Below are positions 46,865-55,059 of a DNA stretch of 56,027 bases, in pieces. Both the position numbers and the translations under genes were made by a program. The stretch spans positions 1 to 56,027 of IMG/VR virus record IMGVR_UViG_3300037258_000287; one strand, written 5' to 3'. This DNA is from a virus. Under the pieces are notes generated by a model, which was given only the letters and a program-made list of their open reading frames with translations, was not told the DNA's origin and searched no databases. Within the stretch, counting starts at the first letter, position 1. Each line of letters begins with the position of its first letter.

Positions 46865-46942
46865 ATGGAAATTCTCGGCATCGCTTTGTCATTCTGCGCA
46901 GCCTTGGCAATCGCGGCATATTCCGTGGTGCGCGCCAAGTGA
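46865..46942 (+). CDS. Mini membrane peptide, 25 residues
   Basis: MEILGIALSFCAALAIAAYS VVRAK: a single membrane helix with a basic end, ATG directly after the previous TAG. Very short, so tentative. Confidence 0.4.
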   Translation: MEILGIALSFCAALAIAAYSVVRAK

Positions 46943-46944
46943 CC

Positions 46945-47043
46945 ATGACCTTGAGAATTCACCAGCCGGATGTAGCCGTGGCCATCGTCAGGCTACTTTC
47001 AGACGTCCGTACAAATTCGGGGTGGCATGATCGTCATCCATAA
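46945..47043 (+). CDS. Possible small protein, 32 residues
   Basis: MTLRIHQPDVAVAIVRLLSD... begins 3 bases after the previous stop. Little besides position supports it. Confidence 0.3.
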   Translation: MTLRIHQPDVAVAIVRLLSDVRTNSGWHDRHP

Positions 47044-47069
47044 CTCACTCAGCTAAGGAAAAACACACC

Positions 47070-47699
47070 ATGAAGAAACTGCTATCCCTGTTCCTTGTTT
47101 CGTTGGCGCTCACCGTCTGCGCTTCTGCGCAGGTCGCCGTCGGCACTCCGTGCACCATCAATAACCCCGGCTCGGGAACTCCGCTTGTCACCTACGCCGG
47201 CATCCTTTACTGGTGCAACGATTCGACCCTGCTCTGGTCGCAGTTCTTCCCGAGCCCGGCGCTTTCGGTGTCCGACGCCGCTTTGCAGGCGAATACAGGT
47301 TTCGGAAGTTCTCCACAGCGCATTGCCCACGCTCAGTATAGTTTCGCCGTAGACGGCGGCGCGGTTGGAACAATCACCCCGGCACACAACTTCAGCCTGC
47401 CAGCCAACGCGGTCATTACCAACGTCGTTATCAACTCGACTACGGCGGTGACGAGCGGCGGATCGGCAACGGTTGCCTTGGGAACCACTGCGGGCTCGAC
47501 CGCTTCGGCATTCGTGGCCGCGACGGCCAAGGCCTCATTTTCTATAAATGCGTTCGTTCAGGGCGTGCCGGTGCCTCAGACATCATCGACGTTTGTGAAG
47601 ATGTCGGCCGCTGGGCAACTGCAAGTCACGGTCGCAACTGCGGCGCTCACCGCGGGGGTGATAGAGGTTTACGTTTTCTATTACGTGTCGGGCACCTAA
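47070..47699 (+). CDS. Secreted beta-rich protein with Sec signal, in the head module
   Basis: A clean signal peptide (MKKLLSLFLVSLALTVCASA, then Q) leads 189 residues of beta-rich, Thr/Ala-rich sequence (YSFAVDGGAVGTITPAHNFS, VTNVVI-like strands, GSATVALGTTAGS). The mature sequence resembles fibre or decoration proteins. AAGGAA upstream of ATG 47070. Its place between terminase and portal suggests a virion-related role, yet export would remove it from the assembly site. Function unknown. Confidence 0.7.
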   Translation: MKKLLSLFLVSLALTVCASAQVAVGTPCTINNPGSGTPLVTYAGILYWCNDSTLLWSQFFPSPALSVSDAALQANTGFGSSPQRIAHAQYSFAVDGGAVGTITPAHNFSLPANAVITNVVINSTTAVTSGGSATVALGTTAGSTASAFVAATAKASFSINAFVQGVPVPQTSSTFVKMSAAGQLQVTVATAALTAGVIEVYVFYYVSGT

Positions 47700-47708
47700 G
47701 CCGGCTGG

Positions 47709-47776
47709 CCAGCATCGACCGTTCAGGCGATATGCGCCGGCGTTCCCCGCTATTTCCGTCGATGCTGGATCCGCGA
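47709..47776. repeat. Inverted copy of the hairpin repeat block
   Basis: Reverse complement of this block starts TCGCGGATCCAGCATCG, identical to 6223-6239, and continues with CGGAAATA and GCCGGCGC matches to 6290. It lies in the 85-bp gap between the secreted protein and the portal gene, so here it is intergenic. Confidence 0.75.
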
Positions 47777-47795
47777 TTCCCCGTTGCGTAGACCA

Positions 47796-49274
47796 ATGTT
47801 CGCCGATCTCCTACATAAAGCGCTCGCCCTTCCCTCTGGCGGCACGGAAAGTCCCATCGATCCGGGATCGGTGCAACTCCGGGTCGGGGCAACGGTCCGG
47901 GACTGGATTGCCAGCGTAAAGCCTGATGCCTGGTTTGGACCGAACCAGCCCTACCGTCCCGAAGCGCCGAAGTCGACACTCCCGCGAGTTTTCGATTATC
48001 CGTTCGGCGCCAACCTCTTTTATCAGCCCCGCAGCGAGCAGAAGGGGCCATCGTTCGAGCAGCTCCGAAACCTGTCGTACAACTACGACGTTCTCCGGTC
48101 TTGCATCGAGCGGCGTAAGCAGCCCATCCTCGCTCGCGAGCTGATCTTCAAGGTAAAGAAGAAGCCGGGCGAAAAGAAACGCGATTTCCGGGAGCGGTCG
48201 GACAACGATCCGCGCGTCGCGTACCTGACGGAGTTCTTCAAGTCGCCGGACAGAGAGCACGATTTTCAGGCGTGGCTCTGGATGGTTCTCGAAGAGTTGC
48301 TGGTCACCGACGCGCTGGCAATCTGGCCAGTCCGCGTGCAAGGCCAGGTGCAGGCTCTAAAGCTGATCGACGGAGCCACGATCAAGCCTTTGCACACGAC
48401 GGAAGGTTGGCGCCCTGTTCCTCCGGACCCCGCTTATCAACAGATCGTCAAGGGCATGCCGGCTCTCGACATGACGACGGACCAGCTCCTCTACATGCCG
48501 AGGAACTGCAGGGTAAACCGGTTCTATGGCTACCCGCCGGTAGAGCAGTTGATCATCACCACGAACACGGCGATCAACCGGCAAATTTCCCAACTGTGCT
48601 GGTACACCGAGGGCAACGTCCCCGAAGCGCTGGTGCAAGTGCCGGACACCTGGACTCCCGACCAGATTGAGCGCATGCAGACGCAGTTCGACGGCATGCT
48701 CGCCGGCAACCTCGCCGCAAAGCGCCGCATCACATTCGTGCCCGGGGGCGGCAAGGTCGACTTCGTTCGAGAGAAAGTCCTCACCGGCGATACGGACGTC
48801 TGGCTATCGCGCATCACCTGCGCCATTCTCGGAGTCAGCCCGCAGCCCTTCACCGAGCGCATGAACCGCGCGACGGGCGAACAGGCGGCGGCAACCGAGA
48901 CAGAGAAAGCGGACGCCCCCACGCTCAAGTGGATCAGGAATCGTATCACTGCGATTGTCCAGGGGCCGATGGGCTTCAAGGATATCGAGGCAGCATGGGA
49001 CTCGGACGAAGACTCCGACCGTCTCAAGCAGGCGCAGATCGAAGATATCCAGATCCGTAACGGATCGCGCTCGGTAGACGAATCGCGGGAAGACGATGGG
49101 CTCGACGCTGCAGGAATCGGGCCGTACTACGCAACAGCTACCGGGCCGATCTTCTTTTCAGATATCGACGCCGGCCGGCAGGCAGGCCTGCAGAATTCCC
49201 AGCTCCAGCCGGGCAACCAGCGCCAATTACCGGCGCCACAGAAACAAGACGAGGAAGAGGAAGTTACCGCATGA
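47796..49274 (+). CDS. Portal protein
   Basis: 492 residues from ATG 47796 (TTG 47784 is an alternative). Typical segments are SFEQLRNLSYNYDVLRSCIE, QAWLWMVLEELLVTDALAIW, INRQISQLCWYTEGNVPEAL and the C-terminal IGVSPQPFTERMNRATGEQA-like helix region. Portals form the 12-fold ring at the capsid vertex through which terminase loads DNA. The disordered C-terminus ends DEEEEVTA and overlaps the next gene by 4 bases. Confidence 0.9.
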   Translation: MFADLLHKALALPSGGTESPIDPGSVQLRVGATVRDWIASVKPDAWFGPNQPYRPEAPKSTLPRVFDYPFGANLFYQPRSEQKGPSFEQLRNLSYNYDVLRSCIERRKQPILARELIFKVKKKPGEKKRDFRERSDNDPRVAYLTEFFKSPDREHDFQAWLWMVLEELLVTDALAIWPVRVQGQVQALKLIDGATIKPLHTTEGWRPVPPDPAYQQIVKGMPALDMTTDQLLYMPRNCRVNRFYGYPPVEQLIITTNTAINRQISQLCWYTEGNVPEALVQVPDTWTPDQIERMQTQFDGMLAGNLAAKRRITFVPGGGKVDFVREKVLTGDTDVWLSRITCAILGVSPQPFTERMNRATGEQAAATETEKADAPTLKWIRNRITAIVQGPMGFKDIEAAWDSDEDSDRLKQAQIEDIQIRNGSRSVDESREDDGLDAAGIGPYYATATGPIFFSDIDAGRQAGLQNSQLQPGNQRQLPAPQKQDEEEEVTA

Positions 49275-49816
49275 CCCCTACACGACGCCGCGCAACCGCG
49301 TCCCAGCCCGATGATCCCGAGGCCGCCACCCAGGAACAGGTAACCGAAGAGGTCAAGTCCGAAGGGGCTACCTCTGGCGACGCCGTCCCTGCGAAGCCCG
49401 AATCGGCCGCGGCTTCCGACCCGGACCAGGCTCCGGTAGCCCCGCAGTCCCCGCCAGAAAAGGAAGAAACCATGACCCCCACTCCGAAGCAAGCCGCCGG
49501 CATAGCGACTGCCCCACTGCCGATCACCGCGAACGACAAAATCAAGGCCCTGCGCGCACGCCTCAAAGCCGCCCGCGCAGAGCAGGAAGCGGCCGAGAAG
49601 GACCGCGCCGTGGCGAAGCAGGCCCATGATGAGGCGCGCAAGCTCGAGGTCGAAGTCCGCAAAACCAACCTTGCAGCAAGTCAGGAGGTAGCCCGCACGC
49701 GCAGCGCCTACGAGTCCGCCCATGATCGCGTGGACGTCAAGGTCAGGATGGCGAACCAGCTAGCCGGCGAACTCGCCTCGCTTGGCGGTACGGAAAAAGA
49801 CCCCCCCGCGAAATAG
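49271..49816 (+). CDS. Hypothetical head-module protein, 181 residues
   Basis: An acidic, Pro/Ala/Glu-rich disordered first half, then a long coiled coil (about 85-175: IKALRARLKAARAEQEAAEK). An internal Met at 68 (MTPTPKQAAG) preceded by GGAAGAAACC could allow a shorter form. Lies between portal and protease; may help assembly. Unknown. Confidence 0.6.
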   Translation: MTPTRRRATASQPDDPEAATQEQVTEEVKSEGATSGDAVPAKPESAAASDPDQAPVAPQSPPEKEETMTPTPKQAAGIATAPLPITANDKIKALRARLKAARAEQEAAEKDRAVAKQAHDEARKLEVEVRKTNLAASQEVARTRSAYESAHDRVDVKVRMANQLAGELASLGGTEKDPPAK

Positions 49817-49837
49817 CGGCGAGGGCAGGAGCCGACC

Positions 49838-51754
49838 ATGGCAAAGTTCAAACGATTCGCCCCTATCACGAAGGTCGACGCCGAAAAGCGCGAAGTGTGG
49901 GGCATCCTCGCCGAAGAAGCGGTCGATAAATCGAATGAGATTTTCGACTACGACAAATCGAAGCCCTACTTTCAGAAGTGGAACGGTGAGTTTCAAAAGC
50001 TGACCTGTCAGCTTGATGAGCCGAGCCTCGGTAACCTGCGCGAGATGCACGGCAAGACGGCGGCCGGCAAGTTCACCGCCATGCAGTACGACGATACGGA
50101 CAAATGCATCAGCGTCTGCGCAAAGGTCGTCGACGATGCCGCATGGAAGAAGGTAGCCGAGGGCGTCTACACCGGATTCTCGATCGGTGGCGACTACGTC
50201 GAAACGTTTGCGGACCCGGTCATCAAAGGAGCCAAGCGCTACGTCGCCAACCCTCGCGAAGGGTCACTCGTCGACAATCCGTGCATGTACGGCGCAACCT
50301 TTGAAGTCAGGAAGGCGGACGGCGAGACCGAACTGCGGAAGTTCGTCGGGACCGATCAACTCGCCAAGCTCACCGCCCAGGTGTCCCGTCTGCAGAAGAC
50401 TGTCGAGGGCGCGCTACGGAAAGACGCCAAGACCAAGAAAGTCGCCGGGCACGATCTCCCGGCCAGCGCCTTCCTTATTGTCGGAGACCCGGATAAAACG
50501 GACACCTGGAATCTGCCCGTCGACTTCCCAACCGAGGAAGAATCGAAATCGCACGTGCAGAACGCCATGGCGCGGTTCAACCAGACCGAAGGGCACTCTC
50601 CGGAGGTTGCCAAAAAGCTCATCGCGCACGCCAAGAAACTCGGCATCGACTGCTCGAACTTCGCCGAAGAGTACGTGAAGGCAGCGTTCCCGAACGCCCT
50701 AGCGAAACGCGCAGCCGAGAACAAACTACAGAAAAGCATGTGGGACGTCGGACGCCTCGCGGACGCCCTCTGCACGCTGGCCTGGATGGAGCAGGGTCTC
50801 TCGGACGAAGCGGTCTACGAAGACGACGATTCACCCATTCCCGCCAAGCTCCGCGAACTGCTGCTTCCTCTCCGCCAGATCCTGCTCGACCTGGTCGCAG
50901 AAGAATCGGCCGAGTTGCTGCGTATCGAGGAAGCCAAAGCGGAAGCCGGCAAAGCGGCCGGCGCCGACCAAACCCTAAACAAACGAAAGGAGGTGGTCCC
51001 AATGACCACTCAATCACTTCAGAAGAGCCTGGAAGCAGGCACAGCAACGCCCGAGGAAGTCAAAAAAGCTGCCTCCCTGATCAAGAAACAAGCCTCCCAC
51101 ATCGAAAAGCTCGAAAAGGCCCATGAGAAGATGTCCGACGCCCACGACAAGATGGGCGAGCACATCGAGGGCATGAAAGACTGCATGGGCATGTCGAAAG
51201 CCGCGGACGGCGACCACATGAAGGGCCACATGCAGGGTCTCGCCAAGAACCATGTGACCCTCGGCGACTCGATGGACGACGCGGCCGGTTACCTCGAAGA
51301 CATGAAGGAAGAAGCCGAGAGCGTCGACGACCAGGGCACGCAAGGTCCGGCAAAGTTCGCCGTGGCGCGCCTCGAAAAGCGGCTGAAGCGCGAACACGCA
51401 CGGGAAATCGCGAAGCTCCAGGAAGGGCAGAACGATCTCACTAAACTGCTCACCAAGTTCATCGAGGTGCAGACTGGAATCGCCGATCCTCCCGCCCGCA
51501 CGCCGGCGCGCACCGCCGTAACGGTCGAGAAGACGGCGGACGGAGGCACCGGTGTCGGCGCCATCATTACACCCGGCGCTGGAGCCCCCGCGGCGGCTGC
51601 TGCTACCGAGCTAAATAAGTTCGTCGACGCGTCCGGCATGCCGAATCCCGACTTTGTCGACACCCCCGAAGCCCGCGGCACAGCCTTCGCCAAGGCAGCG
51701 AAAGCGATCCCGATGGAACGTGGGAACCCCTTCCCCAGCAACAAGGCCGCCTAG
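49838..51754 (+). CDS. Prohead protease (XkdF-like) fused to scaffold domain
   Basis: 638 residues. The N-terminal protease domain (about 1-165) has LREMHGK with His71 and EGVYTGFSIGG with Ser115, the pattern of XkdF-type prohead serine proteases, then LVDNPCMYGATFEVRKA. About 190-370 is a linker region with CSNFAEEYVKAAFP. From about 389 the protein is a helical, coiled-coil scaffold (KKAASLIKKQASHIEKLEKA), ending in a flexible tail (MERGNPFPSNKAA). A strong internal start at Met389 would also yield the scaffold alone. It matures the capsid by cleaving scaffold and capsid precursors. Confidence 0.85.
   Translation: MAKFKRFAPITKVDAEKREVWGILAEEAVDKSNEIFDYDKSKPYFQKWNGEFQKLTCQLDEPSLGNLREMHGKTAAGKFTAMQYDDTDKCISVCAKVVDDAAWKKVAEGVYTGFSIGGDYVETFADPVIKGAKRYVANPREGSLVDNPCMYGATFEVRKADGETELRKFVGTDQLAKLTAQVSRLQKTVEGALRKDAKTKKVAGHDLPASAFLIVGDPDKTDTWNLPVDFPTEEESKSHVQNAMARFNQTEGHSPEVAKKLIAHAKKLGIDCSNFAEEYVKAAFPNALAKRAAENKLQKSMWDVGRLADALCTLAWMEQGLSDEAVYEDDDSPIPAKLRELLLPLRQILLDLVAEESAELLRIEEAKAEAGKAAGADQTLNKRKEVVPMTTQSLQKSLEAGTATPEEVKKAASLIKKQASHIEKLEKAHEKMSDAHDKMGEHIEGMKDCMGMSKAADGDHMKGHMQGLAKNHVTLGDSMDDAAGYLEDMKEEAESVDDQGTQGPAKFAVARLEKRLKREHAREIAKLQEGQNDLTKLLTKFIEVQTGIADPPARTPARTAVTVEKTADGGTGVGAIITPGAGAPAAAAATELNKFVDASGMPNPDFVDTPEARGTAFAKAAKAIPMERGNPFPSNKAA
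51002..51754 (+). CDS. Scaffold protein from an internal start
   Basis: ATG 51002 in the protease frame is preceded by AAGGAGGTGG (50987-50996), the strongest ribosome site in the window, at ideal distance. It would give 250 residues covering the coiled-coil scaffold region and tail. The same nested arrangement is known for lambda C/Nu3. Separate scaffold would be needed in many copies per capsid. Inferred from the site and the domain boundary, not shown directly. Confidence 0.75.
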   Translation: MTTQSLQKSLEAGTATPEEVKKAASLIKKQASHIEKLEKAHEKMSDAHDKMGEHIEGMKDCMGMSKAADGDHMKGHMQGLAKNHVTLGDSMDDAAGYLEDMKEEAESVDDQGTQGPAKFAVARLEKRLKREHAREIAKLQEGQNDLTKLLTKFIEVQTGIADPPARTPARTAVTVEKTADGGTGVGAIITPGAGAPAAAAATELNKFVDASGMPNPDFVDTPEARGTAFAKAAKAIPMERGNPFPSNKAA

Positions 51755-51797
51755 ACTCATCAGCCCACAATCACCCGCTTAGCAGCGAATAGACACG

Positions 51798-51831
51798 AGC
51801 CCCTTCCGGGAAACCGGCAAGGGGCTTTTTT
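51798..51831 (+). terminator. Rho-independent terminator before the capsid gene
   Basis: AGCCCCTT CCGGGAAACCGGC AAGGGGCT followed by TTTTTTA: an 8-bp outer stem with an inner CCGG/CCGG stem and a T run. It separates protease/scaffold from the major capsid gene and may set their ratio. Confidence 0.9.
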
Positions 51832-51865
51832 ATTGGCCGCGGCAAACCAGGAGAACACCACCCCC

Positions 51866-53350
51866 ATGCACGATCTCATTCAGCAAACACTCGAACGCCT
51901 CAACCAGGTGACTGGGCTTGCCAAGGCCGGTATCACCACCGGAACCGGGCTGGTCTACTACGACCTCGAAGCCGAGGCCAAACGTCAGTACCCTGTCATC
52001 GCCCCCATCCGGAAACGCATGCCGCGTATCGGAAAAAAGGAGGCCGGACAAGGCCTCGCGGTCCACTGGAACTACATCTCAAACCCCAACACTCAGGGCG
52101 TCCTCGCTATGGTTGGGCAGGGGCAGCGCGGCGGCCAGATCACTCCCACGGTGGTCTCGAAGCTCGCAACCTACGTAGGGATCGGCCTCGAAAACGTGGT
52201 GACGTGGGAAGCCGAGTACGCAGGCGAAGGGTACGACGACATTCGCGCCCAGGCGCAGCGCATGACGCTCGACTCGCTCATCCTCGCCGAAGAGCCGCAG
52301 CTCCTGTGGGGCAACGCCTCTCTTTCCTTTGGCACTACCCCGACCCCGGCCGGCACGCAAGCCACGGTGACCGGCGGATCACTCGCGAACGGAACCTATT
52401 ACCTCTATTGCGTGGCGCTCACCCTGCAGGGCTACAATTACGCGCTGCTACAGAGCCCCGTCGCAGTCGTCCCCGTCGTGACCCGCACCAACGCGGGCGT
52501 CAATTCCACCACCACCATCAACGGAGGAGTGGCGCAGATCTCCGCGGCATCGACCGGAGTCACCACCACCGGCTCGAACAACGCCATCAACGCGACCGTT
52601 ACGGCCGTCAAAGGCGCGGCCGGCTATGCCTGGTTCGTCGGATCTTCCGCCGGCGCCGGCAATGCCTTCCTGTACGCCGTCACCAGCCTGAACCTCGTGA
52701 CTATCCTCTCGCAGCCCGTCACCGGCCAGCTCGCAAACTACGCAGGGTCGACCACCGACTACAGCGCCAACCCGCTGGCCTTCGATGGCCTCGTCACTCA
52801 GCTCTGCGAAGCGAATGGCTATTTCAATTCGCTGAACGGCGCGACCATGACGCCCGATGGCGCAAACGGCATCGTCGAGTGGGACGCAGCTCTCAAGTAT
52901 TTCTGGGACACCTACAAGACCGGCATCGACCGCATTTATTGCGGCTCCCAGATCATCCGCGACGCGACTCGCGCCGTAGCCACCGGCTCGGGCAATGCGG
53001 CCATGCGCATCAACCTGCAGAACGACACCGATTCGCTCGGCAATCTGACCGGCTCCATGCGGCTTGCGTCGTACACCAACAAATTCGCTTACAACGGCGC
53101 GATGGATATTCCGATCGAAATCCATCCGAACATGCCGGACGGGCACGTTTTCTTCGATCTCGAGAAAAACCCCTATCCGACCGCCGATATCCCGCTCGCC
53201 CGCGCCGTCCGGACCCGCCGCGATTACTTCATGGTGGTGTGGCCGATCGTCGATCGCACCTGGCAGAACGGGTGCTACGCCGACGAAGTGCTGCAGGTCT
53301 ACGTGCCGTACGGCATGGGCCTGATCTCTAACATCGGACCCGGCATCTAA
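51866..53350 (+). CDS. Major capsid protein (HK97-like) with inserted beta domain
   Basis: 494 residues from ATG 51866, with CAGGAGA at 51849; TTG 51833 is less likely. The N-terminal part (LNQVTGLAKAGITTGTGLVY, VAPIRKRMPRIGKKEAGQGL) and C-terminal part (WDAALKYFWDTYKTGIDRIY, IPLARAVRTRRDYFMVVWPI) fit a HK97-fold capsid protein. Between about 165 and 300 lies a Gly/Thr/Ala-rich beta domain (GSLANGTYYLYCVALTLQGY, AVKGAAGYAWFVGS), like an Ig or FN3-type insertion displayed outside. It follows the terminator, so the capsid has its own expression or depends on readthrough. Confidence 0.85.
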   Translation: MHDLIQQTLERLNQVTGLAKAGITTGTGLVYYDLEAEAKRQYPVIAPIRKRMPRIGKKEAGQGLAVHWNYISNPNTQGVLAMVGQGQRGGQITPTVVSKLATYVGIGLENVVTWEAEYAGEGYDDIRAQAQRMTLDSLILAEEPQLLWGNASLSFGTTPTPAGTQATVTGGSLANGTYYLYCVALTLQGYNYALLQSPVAVVPVVTRTNAGVNSTTTINGGVAQISAASTGVTTTGSNNAINATVTAVKGAAGYAWFVGSSAGAGNAFLYAVTSLNLVTILSQPVTGQLANYAGSTTDYSANPLAFDGLVTQLCEANGYFNSLNGATMTPDGANGIVEWDAALKYFWDTYKTGIDRIYCGSQIIRDATRAVATGSGNAAMRINLQNDTDSLGNLTGSMRLASYTNKFAYNGAMDIPIEIHPNMPDGHVFFDLEKNPYPTADIPLARAVRTRRDYFMVVWPIVDRTWQNGCYADEVLQVYVPYGMGLISNIGPGI

Positions 53351-53436
53351 GCGGGGGTTTTGACCTCGCGCGGCGGGATGCGCGCAAACCATTCCGCCGC
53401 GCGTCGCGCCGTCCCCCACTCTGAAGGCGGCGCGGC

Positions 53437-53484
53437 GAGGGCGCCGGCCACCTGAAGCCCCCCAGGCGGCGCCCTCGAACTTTT
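53437..53484 (+). terminator. Terminator-like hairpin after the capsid gene
   Basis: GAGGGCGCCG (53437-53446) pairs perfectly with CGGCGCCCTC (53467-53476), with an inner CCTG/CAGG pair, then GAACTTTT. The T run is short, so termination may be partial. Confidence 0.55.
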
Positions 53485-53497
53485 CAGCCTGACCCCT

Positions 53498-54418
53498 ATG
53501 GCCTCTCCTGTCATCGCGAACTTTACGCCTGCTTCCGCCGTTGCAGGCGGAGCGGGCTTTACCCTGACAATAAACGGGCAGAATTTTGACAGTGCAGCGG
53601 CGGTGTACTGGGGTTCAACCGCCCTTACAACGACCTTCGTAAATTCGGGGCAGCTCACCGCGGCAGTCACTTCCGGACTCATCGCCAATCCCGGCGTGGT
53701 GCAGCTCACGGTGCTGTCTCTCGGGATCGTTTCCGGAACTGGGGGCGCGCCCTCCATCTTCGCTATTCCCTCGCCTCCGAACGCGATAGACCTTGCAACG
53801 CTCTCTCAGGTGAAGGGCTACCTGTACACGGTCCAGGGGACACCGGCGGATGACTACGTTTTACAGTGGCTCACCACGTCGGCAAGCCAGTATCTGCTGA
53901 GCCAGACGCACCGGGCGTCGCTGAACTCGGTTTCGACGCAGACCGAGCCCTACAACGGCACCGGACAGCCTCAGATCACAACCCGCGAGTTTCCCATCAC
54001 CGCGGTGCAGTCGGTAGTGATCAACGGATATAGCGTGCCGGCGACCCCGACGACAGGGCCGCAAGCATACTTGCAACCCGGCTGGGCGATCGGCTTGAAT
54101 GGCACCAGCATCGTGCTATCGAGCGGCGGCACTGGATCCTGGTACCCCGGCTATGGCGTGCCCTCGGTATTCCCGCGGGGCATCCTGAACGTGGTCATCA
54201 GCTATTCGGCGGGCTACGACGGGATTCCCTTCGATATCAACGAAGCCTGCGTGCAGTTGATTGGGCAGAACTACAAACGCCGCGGGTGGATCGACGAAGC
54301 ATCACGGGCGTTCGCAGCCGGCGGCGGCCAGACCACCTATCGCAACTGGGACGCGCCAACACAAGTCCGCAAGGTGATCAACGATTACTCGCGACGCTGG
54401 GGCGCGGGTGGCGCGTAG
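53498..54418 (+). CDS. Head-tail connector with N-terminal IPT/TIG-like domain
   Basis: 306 residues. The first 90 (PVIANFTPASAVAGGAGFTL, TINGQNFDSAAAVYWGSTAL, GVVQLTVLSLG) are an IPT/TIG immunoglobulin-like domain. The rest (DLATLSQVKGYLYTVQGTPA, DDYVLQWLTTSASQYLL, then helices ending RKVINDYSRRWG) is the gp6-type DNA-packaging connector that binds the portal. The fusion would put an Ig-like domain near the neck. It couples to the next gene directly (TAG then ATG). Confidence 0.75.
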   Translation: MASPVIANFTPASAVAGGAGFTLTINGQNFDSAAAVYWGSTALTTTFVNSGQLTAAVTSGLIANPGVVQLTVLSLGIVSGTGGAPSIFAIPSPPNAIDLATLSQVKGYLYTVQGTPADDYVLQWLTTSASQYLLSQTHRASLNSVSTQTEPYNGTGQPQITTREFPITAVQSVVINGYSVPATPTTGPQAYLQPGWAIGLNGTSIVLSSGGTGSWYPGYGVPSVFPRGILNVVISYSAGYDGIPFDINEACVQLIGQNYKRRGWIDEASRAFAAGGGQTTYRNWDAPTQVRKVINDYSRRWGAGGA

Positions 54419-54946
54419 ATGCTCGAATTCACGGTTGAGAGTGACGCGAACGAAGCCTTTGCGCGCAAGACCACGGCTATCTATGACGCGCTGTTCGAAA
54501 AGACGAACGAAGCCGCGGCAATGCTCGCCGATGGCATCAGAGAAAAGCTGTCCGGGCCGGTGCTGAAAACCGTTTCCGGCAAGGCTCTCGGCAGCGTGCA
54601 CGTGCTGGCCGCGGCGCTCGATGGCGACACCATAACGGCGTACGTCGAAGCCGGCGGACCGGACGCCCCGTATCTCGTCGTCCAGGAATACGGGGGCCGT
54701 GCGGCCTACGACATTCTGCCGGTGAACAAAAAGGCGCTCGCCTTTCCCGGCGGAGCGTTCAACCCGGAGACGATCTCTTTTTCGAAAGCCTCGGCACTGG
54801 GGGAAATGGTGATTGTCAAGCGAGTCCATCACCCGCCGCTTCCGGAGCGCAGTTTCGCCCGCACCACCGTTGATGAAATGCGTAGCGAAATTGTCGCGAT
54901 GCTCGAAGGCGCCGGCGGGCAAGACGCGCAAGTAGGCGTGCTGTGA
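54419..54946 (+). CDS. HK97 gp10-like neck/tail component
   Basis: 175 residues: helical N-terminus (NEAFARKTTAIYDALFEKTN), then the gp10-like pattern DAPYLVVQEYGGRAAYDILP...ALAFPGG and PPLPERSFARTTVDEM. Proteins of this family join the head connector to the tail. The position between connector and tail terminator agrees. Overlaps the next frame by 4 bases. Confidence 0.85.
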   Translation: MLEFTVESDANEAFARKTTAIYDALFEKTNEAAAMLADGIREKLSGPVLKTVSGKALGSVHVLAAALDGDTITAYVEAGGPDAPYLVVQEYGGRAAYDILPVNKKALAFPGGAFNPETISFSKASALGEMVIVKRVHHPPLPERSFARTTVDEMRSEIVAMLEGAGGQDAQVGVL

Positions 54947-55059
54947 ACCAAGAGGACAAGAGGCAGCCCCTCTTATTCGACCATCGCGGCAACCCGATTG
55001 AGAAGCCGAGGCCGGCCGTTGGATTCGTAGCGCCGCAGCCTCGCAAGAAGAACCAGTGA
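54943..55059 (+). CDS. Small hypothetical protein, 38 residues
   Basis: GTG start: MNQEDKRQPLLFDHRGNPIE, then a basic Pro/Lys-rich tail. GTGA overlaps on both ends. Resembles the tiny linker genes often seen in neck modules; role unknown. Confidence 0.5.
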   Translation: MNQEDKRQPLLFDHRGNPIEKPRPAVGFVAPQPRKKNQ

